A stretch of DNA of 64,000 bases from Mycolicibacterium aurum (lineage in GTDB: Bacteria; Actinomycetota; Actinomycetes; Mycobacteriales; Mycobacteriaceae), in NCBI GenBank assembly GCA_900078775.1, contig LT549889.1, positions 5,580,001-5,644,000 on the forward strand. Reading direction: 5' to 3'. Both the position numbers and the translations under genes were made by a program. Below the pieces are notes generated by a model that worked only from the letters and a program-made list of their open reading frames with translations, had not been told where the DNA came from and did no database searches. Positions 9,829 to 18,023 of the stretch are shown piece by piece (within the stretch, counting starts at the first letter, position 1; every line of letters begins with the position of its first letter).

Positions 9829-10758
9829 ATGCGCTTGCTGACCAAGGCGGCGGCCCTGCTCATGGCCGCGGTGCTGGCCGCGGGCTGCGCCGGCAGTGAC
9901 GATCAGCGCGGCCCCTGGGGCACCCAGCAGGCCGCGATCGGTGAATCCCAGTCCATCCTGGGCTGGAACATCTCGGTGTCGAACCTGCGCTTCGAGGGTG
10001 ATCAGGTGCTCATCGACGTCGACGCCGCGGTGGCCGAGGGCCAGGGCGAGCGAAGCGACGGGAGAACGGGAGGCGGCGAGCACGCGGACCCGACGAGCCT
10101 GCGTTTCGGCCTCTACGGCGCGCTGGCCCACCCGATCGAGGCCAACGCCGTCGGCGGCTGCGCCTCGGCCACCGACCTGAACCTGCGCCCGATCTCCGCG
10201 GCCGATCCCCAACGCCTCAGCGGCACAGCCTGTCTGGGCCCGCTGCGGGACCAGAGCCAGGTCCGCGGGGTGTACCTGTACTCACCGCAGGACCGGATGC
10301 CGCAGACCACGGTCGCCTACGCGGCGGCCTTCCCGGTGGGCCTGGCACCCACCAACCCCGCCGACACCGGTCTGGTACTGCGCTCCACCAGCATCGACGC
10401 CTTCCGCGCCGACGGTTCCCAGCTCGCGCCGACCGCGCTCGGAGACCCGGAGGCGTTCACCGGCAAGGGGTACATGCTGATGGGCCTGTCCGTCGACGGA
10501 CTGGCGCAGCGCTACCAGGACGAGGCGGCGGCCCGCGGCGGCCCGCTCATGGTGCTCACCGCGCCCACCCTGCCCGGCGCCGGCCTGTCCCACGCCTGCT
10601 CGGTGTACGGGTCCTCGCTGCTGGTGCTGCCGGACGCGGCCCGTGACGCGGTGTCCATCCGGGCGTCGCTGTGCACCCAGGGCGAGATCAACGCCGCCCT
10701 GCTCTACCCGTCGGTGTCGCTGGTCGGCACCCACGCAGCGCTGTGGACGACTAGGTGA
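9829..10758 (+). CDS. Lipoprotein, conserved mycobacterial (Rv0381c-like)
   Basis: A 309-residue exported lipoprotein. A classic signal peptide (MRLLTKAAALLMAAVLAAGC) ends in the lipobox L-A-A-G-C, with Cys20 as the lipidation site. The mature part contains predicted beta strands and four further cysteines. No catalytic motif is recognised. Around residues 71-82 the sequence EGQGERSDGRTGGGEH is encoded by a short dispersed DNA repeat (10042-10062) and looks like an in-frame insertion. It starts directly after the SDR stop codon and overlaps trmH by 4 bp (GTGA). Function is unknown; synteny matches Rv0381c. Confidence 0.75.
   Translation: MRLLTKAAALLMAAVLAAGCAGSDDQRGPWGTQQAAIGESQSILGWNISVSNLRFEGDQVLIDVDAAVAEGQGERSDGRTGGGEHADPTSLRFGLYGALAHPIEANAVGGCASATDLNLRPISAADPQRLSGTACLGPLRDQSQVRGVYLYSPQDRMPQTTVAYAAAFPVGLAPTNPADTGLVLRSTSIDAFRADGSQLAPTALGDPEAFTGKGYMLMGLSVDGLAQRYQDEAAARGGPLMVLTAPTLPGAGLSHACSVYGSSLLVLPDAARDAVSIRASLCTQGEINAALLYPSVSLVGTHAALWTTR
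10042..10062 (+). repeat. Short dispersed repeat inside lipoprotein gene
   Basis: These 21 bases (core GAGCGAAGCGACGGG) recur without mismatch at 36953-36973 inside an acetyltransferase gene. Both copies are in coding sequence and are read in a frame giving E/Q-G-E-R-S-D-G. This supports spread of a small mobile or conversion-prone repeat. Confidence 0.75.
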
Positions 10759-11480
10759 GCACGCCCGAGTCGAGCGCGAGTGAGGATCGCAGCGAGGAAC
10801 GAGCGAGGACCGGAGCGAGCGCGAAACGAGAAATCGGGGTCGGCCCCACCGAATGGGGCGAGACCCCCGGCGTCGGCCCCTGGCCCGGTCAATGGCCCAC
10901 CGGCGCGGACGCCGCGCGCTACGACCCGGAGTTGCTGCGCGACGGGGACACCCGCAATGTCGTCGACGCCTATCGGTATTGGACGCGCGAGGCGATCATC
11001 GCCGACATCGACACGCGCCGGCATCCGCTGCACATCGCCATCGAGAACTTCGGCAGCGACGCCAACATCGGCACCGTGGTTCGCACCGCCAACGCGTTCG
11101 CGGTGGACACCGTGCACATCGTCGGCCGGCGCCGCTGGAACCGGCGCGGTGCCATGGTGACCGATCGCTATCAACGGCTCCGCCATCACGACAACACCGC
11201 CGACCTGCTGGCGTTCGCCGCCGAGGAGGGCCTGAGCGTGGTCGCCGTCGACAACGTGCCCGGCTCGCAGCCGCTGGAGACCGCCGAACTCCCGAATCGC
11301 TGCCTGTTCATCTTCGGGCAGGAGGGCCCGGGCATCACGCCGGATGCCGCGGCGGGCGCGCAGCTGACGGTGTCCATCGCCCAGTTCGGGTCGACCCGCA
11401 GCATCAACGCGGGCGTCGCCGCCGGGATCGCGATGCACGCCTGGATCCGCGCGCACGCGGACATATCCCAGGCGTGGTGA
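10755..11480 (+). CDS. SpoU/TrmH-family RNA 2'-O-methyltransferase
   Basis: A 241-residue SPOUT-class methyltransferase. Three signature motifs are visible: motif 1 NFGSDANIGTVVRTANAF (about residues 97-114), motif 2 FIFGQEGPGI and motif 3 FGSTRSINAGVAAGIAMH, which together form the trefoil-knot S-adenosylmethionine site. It should 2'-O-methylate a tRNA or rRNA nucleotide; the exact position is not predictable. Synteny matches Rv0380c. The first ~30 residues (SASEDRSEERARTGAS...) are encoded by a short-repeat cluster and look like an added low-complexity tail. The GTG start at 10755 overlaps the previous stop. Confidence 0.9.
   Translation: MSTPESSASEDRSEERARTGASAKREIGVGPTEWGETPGVGPWPGQWPTGADAARYDPELLRDGDTRNVVDAYRYWTREAIIADIDTRRHPLHIAIENFGSDANIGTVVRTANAFAVDTVHIVGRRRWNRRGAMVTDRYQRLRHHDNTADLLAFAAEEGLSVVAVDNVPGSQPLETAELPNRCLFIFGQEGPGITPDAAAGAQLTVSIAQFGSTRSINAGVAAGIAMHAWIRAHADISQAW
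10771..10832 (+). repeat. Short GAGCG/GCGAG repeat cluster in the trmH 5' coding region
   Basis: The stretch contains repeated units such as GAGCGCGAG, GATCGCAGCGAGGA, GAGCGAGGA and GGAGCGAGCGCGA. These units resemble the repeat at 19775-19936 on its complementary strand (GAGCGCAGCGAGGA). It stays in frame with the methyltransferase gene and encodes a charged N-terminal extension. Confidence 0.6.
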
Positions 11481-11506
11481 GGCCCGACTAAGGCAGTATC
11501 TAGGTC

Positions 11507-12637
11507 ATGGTGCAGGTGTGGGCTAATCGTGCGGCCAGTTCCGAGGCGGCCATCGTCAAGCGCCACCTGAGGCGACTGTGGGGGCTGCCCGGCACCCAGC
11601 TCGGTGTGGTGGCCTGGCCGGCGGCCCGCAAGCAGACCCTGTTCGGCACCTGGCACTACTGGTGGCAGGCCCACCTGCTGGACTGCCTGGTCGACGCGCA
11701 ACTCCGCGATCCGCAGCCGGCCCGGCTGACCCGCATCAACCGGCAGATCCGCGGTCACCGTATCCGCAACACCGGCCGCTGGACCAACGACTACTACGAC
11801 GACATGGCCTGGCTGGCGCTGGCACTGGAGCGGTCCGGGCGACTTTGCGGGGTGGGGCGGCCCAGGGCGCTGCACACGCTGGCCGAGCAGTTCCTCAACT
11901 CCTGGGTGCCCGAGGACGGCGGCGGAATCCCGTGGCGCAAGCAGGACCAGTTCTTCAACGCCCCGGCCAACGGGCCGGCCGGCATCTTCCTGGCCCGCTA
12001 TCTCACCTCTCACGGCGACCGGGTGCGCCGCGCCCAGCAGATGGCCGACTGGATGGACGAGACGCTGATCGACCCGGACACCCACCTGGTGTTCGACGGC
12101 ATCAAGGCCGGCTCGCTGGTCCGCGCCCAGTACGCCTACTGCCAGGGTGTGGTGCTCGGACTGGAGGTCGAACTCGCCCGGCGCACCGAGGACCCCAGAC
12201 ACGCCGCCCGGGTGCACCGCCTGGTCGCCGCGGTCCGCGAGCACATGACCACCGACGGCGTGATCCGTGGTGCCGGCGGCGGGGACGGTGGCCTGTTCAA
12301 CGCGATCCTGGCCCGCTATCTGGCCTTCGTCGCCACCGACCTGCCGGGCGACACCGCCGAGGACGACAAGGCCCGCGCCACCGCACGGGAGACGGTGCTC
12401 ACCTCGGCGCAGTCGGCCTGGGATTACCGCCAGACCGTCGACGGACTGCCGCTGTTCGGCGCCTTCTGGGACCGCAATGCCGAAGTGCCGCAATCGGTCA
12501 CCGGTGACGCGCAGTTCGTGGAGGGCGCCGTCAACGCGTCCACGGTGGCCGAACGTGATCTGTCGGTACAACTGTCGGGCTGGATGCTGATGGAGGCCGC
12601 GCACACCCTCGACACCGCCGACGCCGCGGCCGAGTGA
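11507..12637 (+). CDS. Glycoside hydrolase family 76 protein (alpha-1,6-mannanase-like)
   Basis: A 376-residue cytoplasmic protein with the GH76 pattern of an alpha/alpha barrel. The stretch WTNDYYDDMAWLALAL (about residues 92-107) carries the adjacent aspartates that act as nucleophile and acid/base in this family. Other conserved aromatic segments include FGTWHYWWQAH and GIPWRK. GH76 enzymes cleave alpha-1,6-mannose backbones, so trimming of mannan, lipomannan or phosphatidylinositol mannosides is plausible. No signal peptide is seen, matching Rv0365c. The NhaA gene begins inside its stop codon (GTGA). Confidence 0.82.
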   Translation: MVQVWANRAASSEAAIVKRHLRRLWGLPGTQLGVVAWPAARKQTLFGTWHYWWQAHLLDCLVDAQLRDPQPARLTRINRQIRGHRIRNTGRWTNDYYDDMAWLALALERSGRLCGVGRPRALHTLAEQFLNSWVPEDGGGIPWRKQDQFFNAPANGPAGIFLARYLTSHGDRVRRAQQMADWMDETLIDPDTHLVFDGIKAGSLVRAQYAYCQGVVLGLEVELARRTEDPRHAARVHRLVAAVREHMTTDGVIRGAGGGDGGLFNAILARYLAFVATDLPGDTAEDDKARATARETVLTSAQSAWDYRQTVDGLPLFGAFWDRNAEVPQSVTGDAQFVEGAVNASTVAERDLSVQLSGWMLMEAAHTLDTADAAAE

Positions 12638-14421
12638 TCCGCCGGATCCCGACCGCCGCGCGCAGCGGCGAGAACATCGCCGCAGGGTTGCTGCTCGGCT
12701 TCACCGTGCTGGCCATCCTGTGGGCCAATTCGCCCTGGGCGCAAAGCTATACGGACTTCTGGAACACCGAGATCGGTCTGTTGTTCGGCGATGTCCACGC
12801 CGAGATGACCGTCAAACATCTGGTCAACGACGCGCTGATGACGTTCTTCTTCTTCGTGGTCGGCCTGGAGGTCAAGAGCCAGTTCGCCATCGGTGAGCTC
12901 ACCGACCGCTCCCGCGCGGCGGTGCCGGTGCTGGCCGCGCTGGCCGGGCTGATCGTGCCCGCCTGCATCTTCCTGCTGCTCAACCCGAGTGGCGACGACG
13001 CCCGGGCCTGGGGAGTGGTGATCTCCACCGACACCGCCTTCCTGATCGGCGCGTTGGCCATCATCAAGCCCGAACACCCGGCGCGACTGCGCACCTTCCT
13101 GCTGACGCTGGCGGTCGTCGACGATGTCGGCGCCCTGCTGGCGATCGCCCTGTTCTACTCCGAGCAGGTCCGGATCTGGCCGCTGGTGATCTCGGCGGCC
13201 CTGCTCGCGGCGATCGCCGCGGTGCGGCTGCTGCCCGCCGGCCGCGGCCCCGCCTATTTCGTCCTCGGCGCCGGGCTGTGGCTGGCGTTGTTCACCGGGG
13301 GCGTGCACCCCACCCTCGCCGGGGTCGCGGTGGCCCTGCTGATCCCGGTGTTCACCCCGGAGCGGGAGCGGGTGGAGGAAGCCGCCGAGGTGGTCGGCGC
13401 GTTCCGGCAGTCACCGAATTCCGAGTACGCCCGCGCCGCGGCCCGCAGCCTGCGCGATTCGATCTCCATCAACGAGCGTCTGCAGACCGGGTTCGGGCCC
13501 TACGTGTCCTTCCTGGTGCTGCCGCTTTTCGCGCTGGCCAACGCCGGGGTGCGCTTCGACCTGGAGACCATCGAGATGGCGGCGACATCCTCGCTGACCT
13601 GGGGTGTGATCGCCGGCCTGGTGGTGGGCAAGTTCTTCGGCATCACCGCCGCCACCGCGATCGTGCGGGGTACCGGCCTGGGCCGGCTGGCGCCCGGGCT
13701 GACCTTGCGCCGCGTCGCGGGTGGCGCCGCGCTGTCCGGTATCGGGTTCACCATCTCGTTGTTCATCGTCGACATCGCCATCACCGACCCGGTCAAGCAG
13801 GAGCTGGCCCGCGTCGGTGTGCTGGTGGCCTCGGTGGTGGCCTTCGCGCTGGGCTGGCTGCTGTTCACCGTGACCGATCGGCTCAGCCCGCCGGTGGCGG
13901 TGGGCGCCAAGCTGATCCGCGACGTCGACCCCGAACGCGATCACATCGTCGGCCACCCGGACGCCCCGCTGACCCTGGTCGAGTACGCCGACTTCGAATG
14001 CCCGTTCTGCAGCCGGGCGACCGGGTCCATCGACGAGGTGCGGGCCCATTTCGGGGACCGGCTGCGCTACGTCTGGCGGCACCTGCCGCTGGAGCGGGTG
14101 CATCCGCATTCGGCGGACGCCGCGCGGGCCAGCGAGGCGGCCGCCCTGCAGGGCCGGTTCTTCGAGATGGGCGCGCGGATGTTCGAGATGCAGGACCACC
14201 TGGAGTGGGAGCACATCTACCGGTACGCCGACGGCGTCGGTTGCGACATCCGGAAGTTCGACGAGGACCTGGAGTCGGCGAAGGTGCTGCACCGGGTGCG
14301 CGACGACGTCGACGATGCCGAGCTGATGGATCTGAACTCGACGCCGACCTTCTTCGTCAACGGCCGTCGGCACATCGGGCCCTACGACGCGGCCAGCCTG
14401 ATCCGCGCGTTGGAGAGTTAG
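12634..14421 (+). CDS. nhaA: Na+/H+ antiporter NhaA fused to a DsbA-like thioredoxin domain
   Basis: A 595-residue fusion. Residues 1 to about 420 form a multi-pass NhaA antiporter with TFFFFVVGLEVK and the essential paired aspartates in TLAVVDDVGALLAI, which bind and exchange Na+ and H+. Residues about 430-595 form a DsbA-type thioredoxin domain with the redox motif CPFC in YADFECPFCSRATG and the cis-Pro region LNSTPTFFVNG. This architecture is known in actinobacteria; the redox partner of the antiporter is uncertain. The GTG start at 12634 overlaps the GH76 stop. It ends convergent with dedA by a 4-bp overlap. Confidence 0.93.
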   Translation: MIRRIPTAARSGENIAAGLLLGFTVLAILWANSPWAQSYTDFWNTEIGLLFGDVHAEMTVKHLVNDALMTFFFFVVGLEVKSQFAIGELTDRSRAAVPVLAALAGLIVPACIFLLLNPSGDDARAWGVVISTDTAFLIGALAIIKPEHPARLRTFLLTLAVVDDVGALLAIALFYSEQVRIWPLVISAALLAAIAAVRLLPAGRGPAYFVLGAGLWLALFTGGVHPTLAGVAVALLIPVFTPERERVEEAAEVVGAFRQSPNSEYARAAARSLRDSISINERLQTGFGPYVSFLVLPLFALANAGVRFDLETIEMAATSSLTWGVIAGLVVGKFFGITAATAIVRGTGLGRLAPGLTLRRVAGGAALSGIGFTISLFIVDIAITDPVKQELARVGVLVASVVAFALGWLLFTVTDRLSPPVAVGAKLIRDVDPERDHIVGHPDAPLTLVEYADFECPFCSRATGSIDEVRAHFGDRLRYVWRHLPLERVHPHSADAARASEAAALQGRFFEMGARMFEMQDHLEWEHIYRYADGVGCDIRKFDEDLESAKVLHRVRDDVDDAELMDLNSTPTFFVNGRRHIGPYDAASLIRALES

Positions 14422-15110
14422 GGCTGGGCGAGTGGGTTTTCGCCGGCCTTCTTGGCTGCCTTGCGGCGCTTGTACCACTCGATGGCGATCGGCAGCACCG
14501 AGACGATCACGATGCCGATCACGATCGGCTCCAGCAGCTTCTGGATGACCTCGAACCGGCCCAGCCAGTAGCCCAGCAGCGTCAGACCGCAACCCCAGAC
14601 GATCGCGCCGACGGCGTTGTACAGCGTGAACACCGCGTAGTTCATCTTGGCCGCGCCCGCGGTGATCGGCGCCAGGGTGCGCACGATCGGGACGAAGCGG
14701 GCGATGACGATGGCGAACGGGCCGCGCTGCTCGAAGAACAGATGGGCCTCGTCGAGGTAGCGCTGCTTGAGGAACCGGGCATTGGGTTTGAACATCGCGG
14801 TGCCCACATTGCGGCCGATCCAGTACCCGACCTGGGCGCCCAGGACGGCGGCGATCGGAATGAACAGCAGCAACTGCCAGAGCTGGAAGTTGACGTCGGC
14901 GACATTGCCCTCGGCCGAGGCGGTCGAGATGCCGGCGGCCAGCATGCCCGCCACGAACAGCAACGAATCACCGGGCAGGATCGGGAACAGCACACCGGAT
15001 TCGACGAACACCACCACCAGCAGACCGACCAATGCCCAGGTGCCGAAGTAGCTCAGCAGATTGATCGGATCCATGAAGTCCGGCATGAGCGCCAGATGGG
15101 TGGTGGTCAT
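14418..15110 (-). CDS. DedA-family membrane protein
   Basis: A 230-residue membrane protein of the DedA/VTT family (Rv0364 equivalent). It has FVESGVLFPILPGDSLLFVAG near the N-terminus, the re-entrant-loop region, and an R-F-V-P-I-V-R-T segment (ARFVPIVRTLAPITAG) whose arginines are functionally required in E. coli DedA proteins. A basic C-terminal tail (KRRKAAKKAG) faces the cytoplasm. Family members act as phospholipid or undecaprenyl-phosphate flippases and support membrane potential. It overlaps the convergent nhaA by 4 bp and lies 26 bp downstream of the LpqH-like gene. Confidence 0.9.
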   Translation of the reverse strand: MTTTHLALMPDFMDPINLLSYFGTWALVGLLVVVFVESGVLFPILPGDSLLFVAGMLAAGISTASAEGNVADVNFQLWQLLLFIPIAAVLGAQVGYWIGRNVGTAMFKPNARFLKQRYLDEAHLFFEQRGPFAIVIARFVPIVRTLAPITAGAAKMNYAVFTLYNAVGAIVWGCGLTLLGYWLGRFEVIQKLLEPIVIGIVIVSVLPIAIEWYKRRKAAKKAGENPLAQP

Positions 15111-15136
15111 GAGGCCCCAAGATACCGGCTCGGGTT

Positions 15137-15628
15137 TCAGGGGCAGGCCACGGCGATCTGGTAGCTGGAATCCACCACCCGCGCCGGATTCGCCGAATCG
15201 GTGCCCGCACCGGTCCCGGACACGATCACGGTGTCACCGTTGCGCCGGGCGGTCGGCACCGTGCTGTTCGCGGCGCCCACTGCAAAACCGAGGGCGACGC
15301 CGCCGACATCCCCGATGCTCACCGAGCGGACCTCGGGCTGCTCATCGTCGGTCACCACCACGCTGACCCCTAGGGAGCTCTCCCCGACACTGATGGTGAT
15401 GAGCCCATCGTCGGCCGAACAGTCGACCGGGCCCGTCGGCCCGGGGTCGCCGTTGACGATGACCTGCGCCAGGCCGGGCGGAACCGTGCTGGCAGGTGCG
15501 GGTGCCGGGGGTTTCACAGGCGCCGCGAGCGGGGCCGGCGACGGGGCCGAATCGGAGCTGGGGGTGCAGCCCAGCACGGTCGCCGACATTGCGATCGCAA
15601 GCACTGACAGGACCGACGGGGCGCGCAT
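15137..15628 (-). CDS. LpqH-family (19-kDa antigen-like) lipoprotein
   Basis: A 163-residue lipoprotein. The signal peptide ends in the lipobox V-L-G-C at about residue 21, followed by a Ser/Pro/Ala-rich linker. The globular part shows the LpqH pattern: VDCSADDGLITISVG, VRSVSIGDVGGVALGF and a terminal SSYQIAVACP, with two cysteines placed as in the 19-kDa antigen where they form a disulfide. LpqH homologues are surface lipoproteins that stimulate TLR2. The ATG at 15628 was chosen because it begins the signal peptide; the longer reading frame to 15736 has no exported character. It is divergent from fba. Confidence 0.85.
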   Translation of the reverse strand: MRAPSVLSVLAIAMSATVLGCTPSSDSAPSPAPLAAPVKPPAPAPASTVPPGLAQVIVNGDPGPTGPVDCSADDGLITISVGESSLGVSVVVTDDEQPEVRSVSIGDVGGVALGFAVGAANSTVPTARRNGDTVIVSGTGAGTDSANPARVVDSSYQIAVACP

Positions 15629-15728
15629 TTCTGTCAGGCTAAACGGTCCACCTGACAGCCGCCCTGCCGCCGTCGTTCCTTTCTTGAGATACTGCCGGGG
15701 AAAGCGCACGCGAACCAGGAGGAATTCC

Positions 15729-16766
15729 ATGCCCATCGCTACGCCCGAGGTCTACGCCGAGATGCTCGGCCGTGCCAAGGAGCACTCGTTCGCCTTCCCG
15801 GCGATCAACTGCACCTCCTCGGAGACCATCAACGCCGCAATCAAGGGATTCGCCGACGCGGGAAGTGATGGCATCATCCAGTTCTCCACCGGTGGCGCGG
15901 AGTTCGGCTCCGGTCTCGGGGTGAAGGACATGGTCACCGGCGCGGTCGCGCTGGCCGAGTTCGCGCACGTCGTCGCCGCCAAGTACGACGTGACCGTCGC
16001 GCTGCACACCGACCACTGCCCCAAGGACAAGCTGGACGGCTTCGTCCGCCCGCTGCTGGCCATCTCCGCCGAGCGTGTCGCCAAGGGCCAGAACCCGCTG
16101 TTCCAGTCGCACATGTGGGACGGCTCCGCGGTGCCGATCGACGAGAACCTGCAGATCGCGCAGGAACTGCTCAAGCTGTCGACCGAGGCCAACATCATCC
16201 TGGAGATCGAGATCGGCGTCGTCGGTGGTGAAGAGGACGGCGTCGAGGCCGAGATCAACGAGAAGCTGTACACCAGCCCCGAGGACTTCGAGAAGACCAT
16301 CGACGCCCTGGGCGCCGGCGAGAACGGCAAGTACCTGCTGGCCGCCACCTTCGGCAACGTGCACGGCGTGTACAAGCCGGGCAACGTCAAGCTCAAGCCG
16401 GAGATCCTGGCGCAGGGCCAGAAGGTGGCCGCGGCCAAGCTCGGCCTGGCCGACAGCGCCCAGCCGTTCGACTTCGTCTTCCACGGCGGTTCGGGCTCGC
16501 TGAAGTCCGAGATCGAGGACTCGCTGCGCTACGGCGTGGTGAAGATGAACGTCGACACCGACACCCAGTACGCGTTCAGCCGCCCGATCGCCGGACACTT
16601 CTTCACCAACTACGACGGTGTGCTGAAGGTCGACGGCGAGGTCGGCAACAAGAAGGTCTACGACCCGCGCAGCTACCTGAAGAAGGCCGAGGCCGGCATG
16701 ACCGAGCGCGTCATCGAGGCGTGCAACGACCTGCACAGCGCGGGCCGGTCGGTTTCCGCGAGCTGA
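15729..16766 (+). CDS. fba: Class II fructose-bisphosphate aldolase
   Basis: A 345-residue zinc-dependent aldolase catalysing reversible cleavage of fructose 1,6-bisphosphate to dihydroxyacetone phosphate and glyceraldehyde 3-phosphate in glycolysis and gluconeogenesis. Zinc and substrate residues are visible in ALHTDHCPKDK (about 93-103), FGNVHGVYKPG and the phosphate-binding FHGGSGS. Length equals that of Rv0363c. An AGGAGG ribosome-binding site at 15718-15723 fixes the ATG at 15729; the reading frame extends further upstream but lacks homology. It is flanked upstream by a divergent lipoprotein and downstream by a terminator hairpin. Confidence 0.98.
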   Translation: MPIATPEVYAEMLGRAKEHSFAFPAINCTSSETINAAIKGFADAGSDGIIQFSTGGAEFGSGLGVKDMVTGAVALAEFAHVVAAKYDVTVALHTDHCPKDKLDGFVRPLLAISAERVAKGQNPLFQSHMWDGSAVPIDENLQIAQELLKLSTEANIILEIEIGVVGGEEDGVEAEINEKLYTSPEDFEKTIDALGAGENGKYLLAATFGNVHGVYKPGNVKLKPEILAQGQKVAAAKLGLADSAQPFDFVFHGGSGSLKSEIEDSLRYGVVKMNVDTDTQYAFSRPIAGHFFTNYDGVLKVDGEVGNKKVYDPRSYLKKAEAGMTERVIEACNDLHSAGRSVSAS

Positions 16767-16779
16767 CGTCCTGCATCAA

Positions 16780-16822
16780 TTCGGCGCGGTTTCGTACGTT
16801 CTACGTACGGGACCGCGCCGAA
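16780..16822. terminator. Stem-loop downstream of fba (same family as 8113-8155)
   Basis: Arms 16780-16797 and 16805-16822 pair over 18 positions when two G-U wobbles are allowed, leaving a 7-nt loop. The element shares TTCGGCGCG, the central CGTACGTTCT and CGCGCCGAA with the clpB hairpin. It lies between the convergent fba and the DUF4878-like gene, 13 bp from each stop codon, so it could terminate both. Confidence 0.7.
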
Positions 16823-16835
16823 GTCGTTTTGCGGG

Positions 16836-17525
16836 CTAGCCGTTCTGGCAGATCTTCCACTGGTCGTCGCGGAACTGCAGATCGAAGCTGCGGGTCGACC
16901 GGGTCTGCGGAGCATTGGCCATGAAGGACGTGACGTTCGCCTCGGCGTGCTCACCGTCCACCACGACCTCGTCGATGCTGGCCACCACGGGGTACTGCTT
17001 GGCGGCCGCGACGCGCTTGTGCGTGTCGGCCCACGAACGGTCGTCGTAGTCGACGTAGGACTCCCGGGTCGCCCCGCAGGTGATGTCGCGCAGCGTGGCC
17101 AGGTCACCCTTCTGGATGGCGATGTCGAAGTTCTCGATGGTCGCGCGGACCCGGTCCTCCTGCGAGGCCGCGTTCGCGCTGCCCCGGGTCAGCAGCACGG
17201 TGCCCAGTACGGCCAGCGCCACCAGCGCGGCGATCACCAGCACGACCGCGATCACCCAGCCCCAGCTGCGCTGCGTGCGCGGCGCTTTGGGAGCGCCGTC
17301 GCGCGGCGGAATCACCTGCGGCGCAGCGACTTTGCTGGTGTCGATCATCTCGGTGGGTTCACCGGCGGAGAAGATCTCGGTGGGCGGTTCGGGTACCGAC
17401 TCGATGATCTGGGTGGATCCGTCGAAACCGGACGGGGCGGTGAACCGCCGTTCGGCGGAATCGTCGGCCTCCGGGGTATCCGGTGTGGGTTCCTGCGGCT
17501 TGCCTGACTCTGGTGGGTTCGACAT
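16836..17525 (-). CDS. Membrane protein with extracellular NTF2/DUF4878-like domain (Rv0361-like)
   Basis: A 229-residue protein: a long disordered cytoplasmic N-terminus rich in Pro, Glu and Thr (about 1-88), one transmembrane helix (about 89-112), then an extracytoplasmic domain. The outer domain has ATIENFDIAIQKGDLATLRD, a cysteine in DITCGATRE and a terminal QWKICQNG, the same Cys plus W-K-x-C pattern as the products of 1153-1611 and 32245-32691. The N-terminal TPE/TEI segments resemble Thr-phosphorylation sites of mycobacterial kinases, which is inference. The start at 17525 is preceded by a purine-rich site. It matches Rv0361; mgtE, its neighbour in M. tuberculosis, is absent. Confidence 0.75.
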   Translation of the reverse strand: MSNPPESGKPQEPTPDTPEADDSAERRFTAPSGFDGSTQIIESVPEPPTEIFSAGEPTEMIDTSKVAAPQVIPPRDGAPKAPRTQRSWGWVIAVVLVIAALVALAVLGTVLLTRGSANAASQEDRVRATIENFDIAIQKGDLATLRDITCGATRESYVDYDDRSWADTHKRVAAAKQYPVVASIDEVVVDGEHAEANVTSFMANAPQTRSTRSFDLQFRDDQWKICQNG

Positions 17526-17606
17526 TCCTACTGCAGTCCTCCCTCGCGAACGCTTCTGCACAAGCCTAATCACCGGTGTCATACGCCCGCACGGCACAAT
17601 AGGCAT

Positions 17607-18023
17607 ATGACGCGTATGGGCGACCTGCTGGGACCAGATCCGGTGCTGCTGCCGGGTGATCCGGAAGCCGAAGGCGAGTTGGAGGCCGGCGAGAAAGCGG
17701 CCATCGTCGCCGCTGCACACCCGAGTGCCTCGGTGGCCTGGGCGGTGCTGGCCGAGCAGGCACTGGCCGAGGATCAGCCGGTGGCCGCCTACGCCTACGC
17801 CCGCACCGGGTATCACCGCGGGCTGGACCAGTTGCGCCGCAACGGTTGGAAGGGCTTCGGTCCGGTGCCCTACTCGCACGAACCCAACCGCGGCTTCCTG
17901 CGCTGCGTGGCCGCCCTGGCGCGGGCCGCTCAGGAGATCGGTGAGGTGCCGGAGTACGCCCGCTGCCTCGACCTGCTCGACGACTGCGATCCGGAGGCCC
18001 GCGCCGCTCTCGGCGTGAACTAG
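17607..18023 (+). CDS. DUF3151 protein (Rv0360c-like)
   Basis: A 138-residue soluble helical protein matching the actinobacterial DUF3151 family in length and in conserved segments (LLGPDPVLLPGD, ARTGYHRGLDQLRRNGWKG, CLDLLDDCDP). It has no signal peptide and no membrane segment. The TPR-like arrangement of helices suggests a scaffold role, but no function is known. It overlaps the convergent cation exporter by 4 bp and is divergent from the Rv0361-like gene, preserving the M. tuberculosis gene order. Confidence 0.82.
   Translation: MTRMGDLLGPDPVLLPGDPEAEGELEAGEKAAIVAAAHPSASVAWAVLAEQALAEDQPVAAYAYARTGYHRGLDQLRRNGWKGFGPVPYSHEPNRGFLRCVAALARAAQEIGEVPEYARCLDLLDDCDPEARAALGVN

Noticed and set aside
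13278..15164. A 628-codon + strand frame overlapping nhaA and dedA
   Set aside because: It crosses two convergent genes with strong family signatures and has no homology signal of its own.
15201..16766. A 521-residue version of aldolase
   Set aside because: The extra 176 residues overlap the divergent lipoprotein gene; an AGGAGG site and the conserved start place the real start at 15729.
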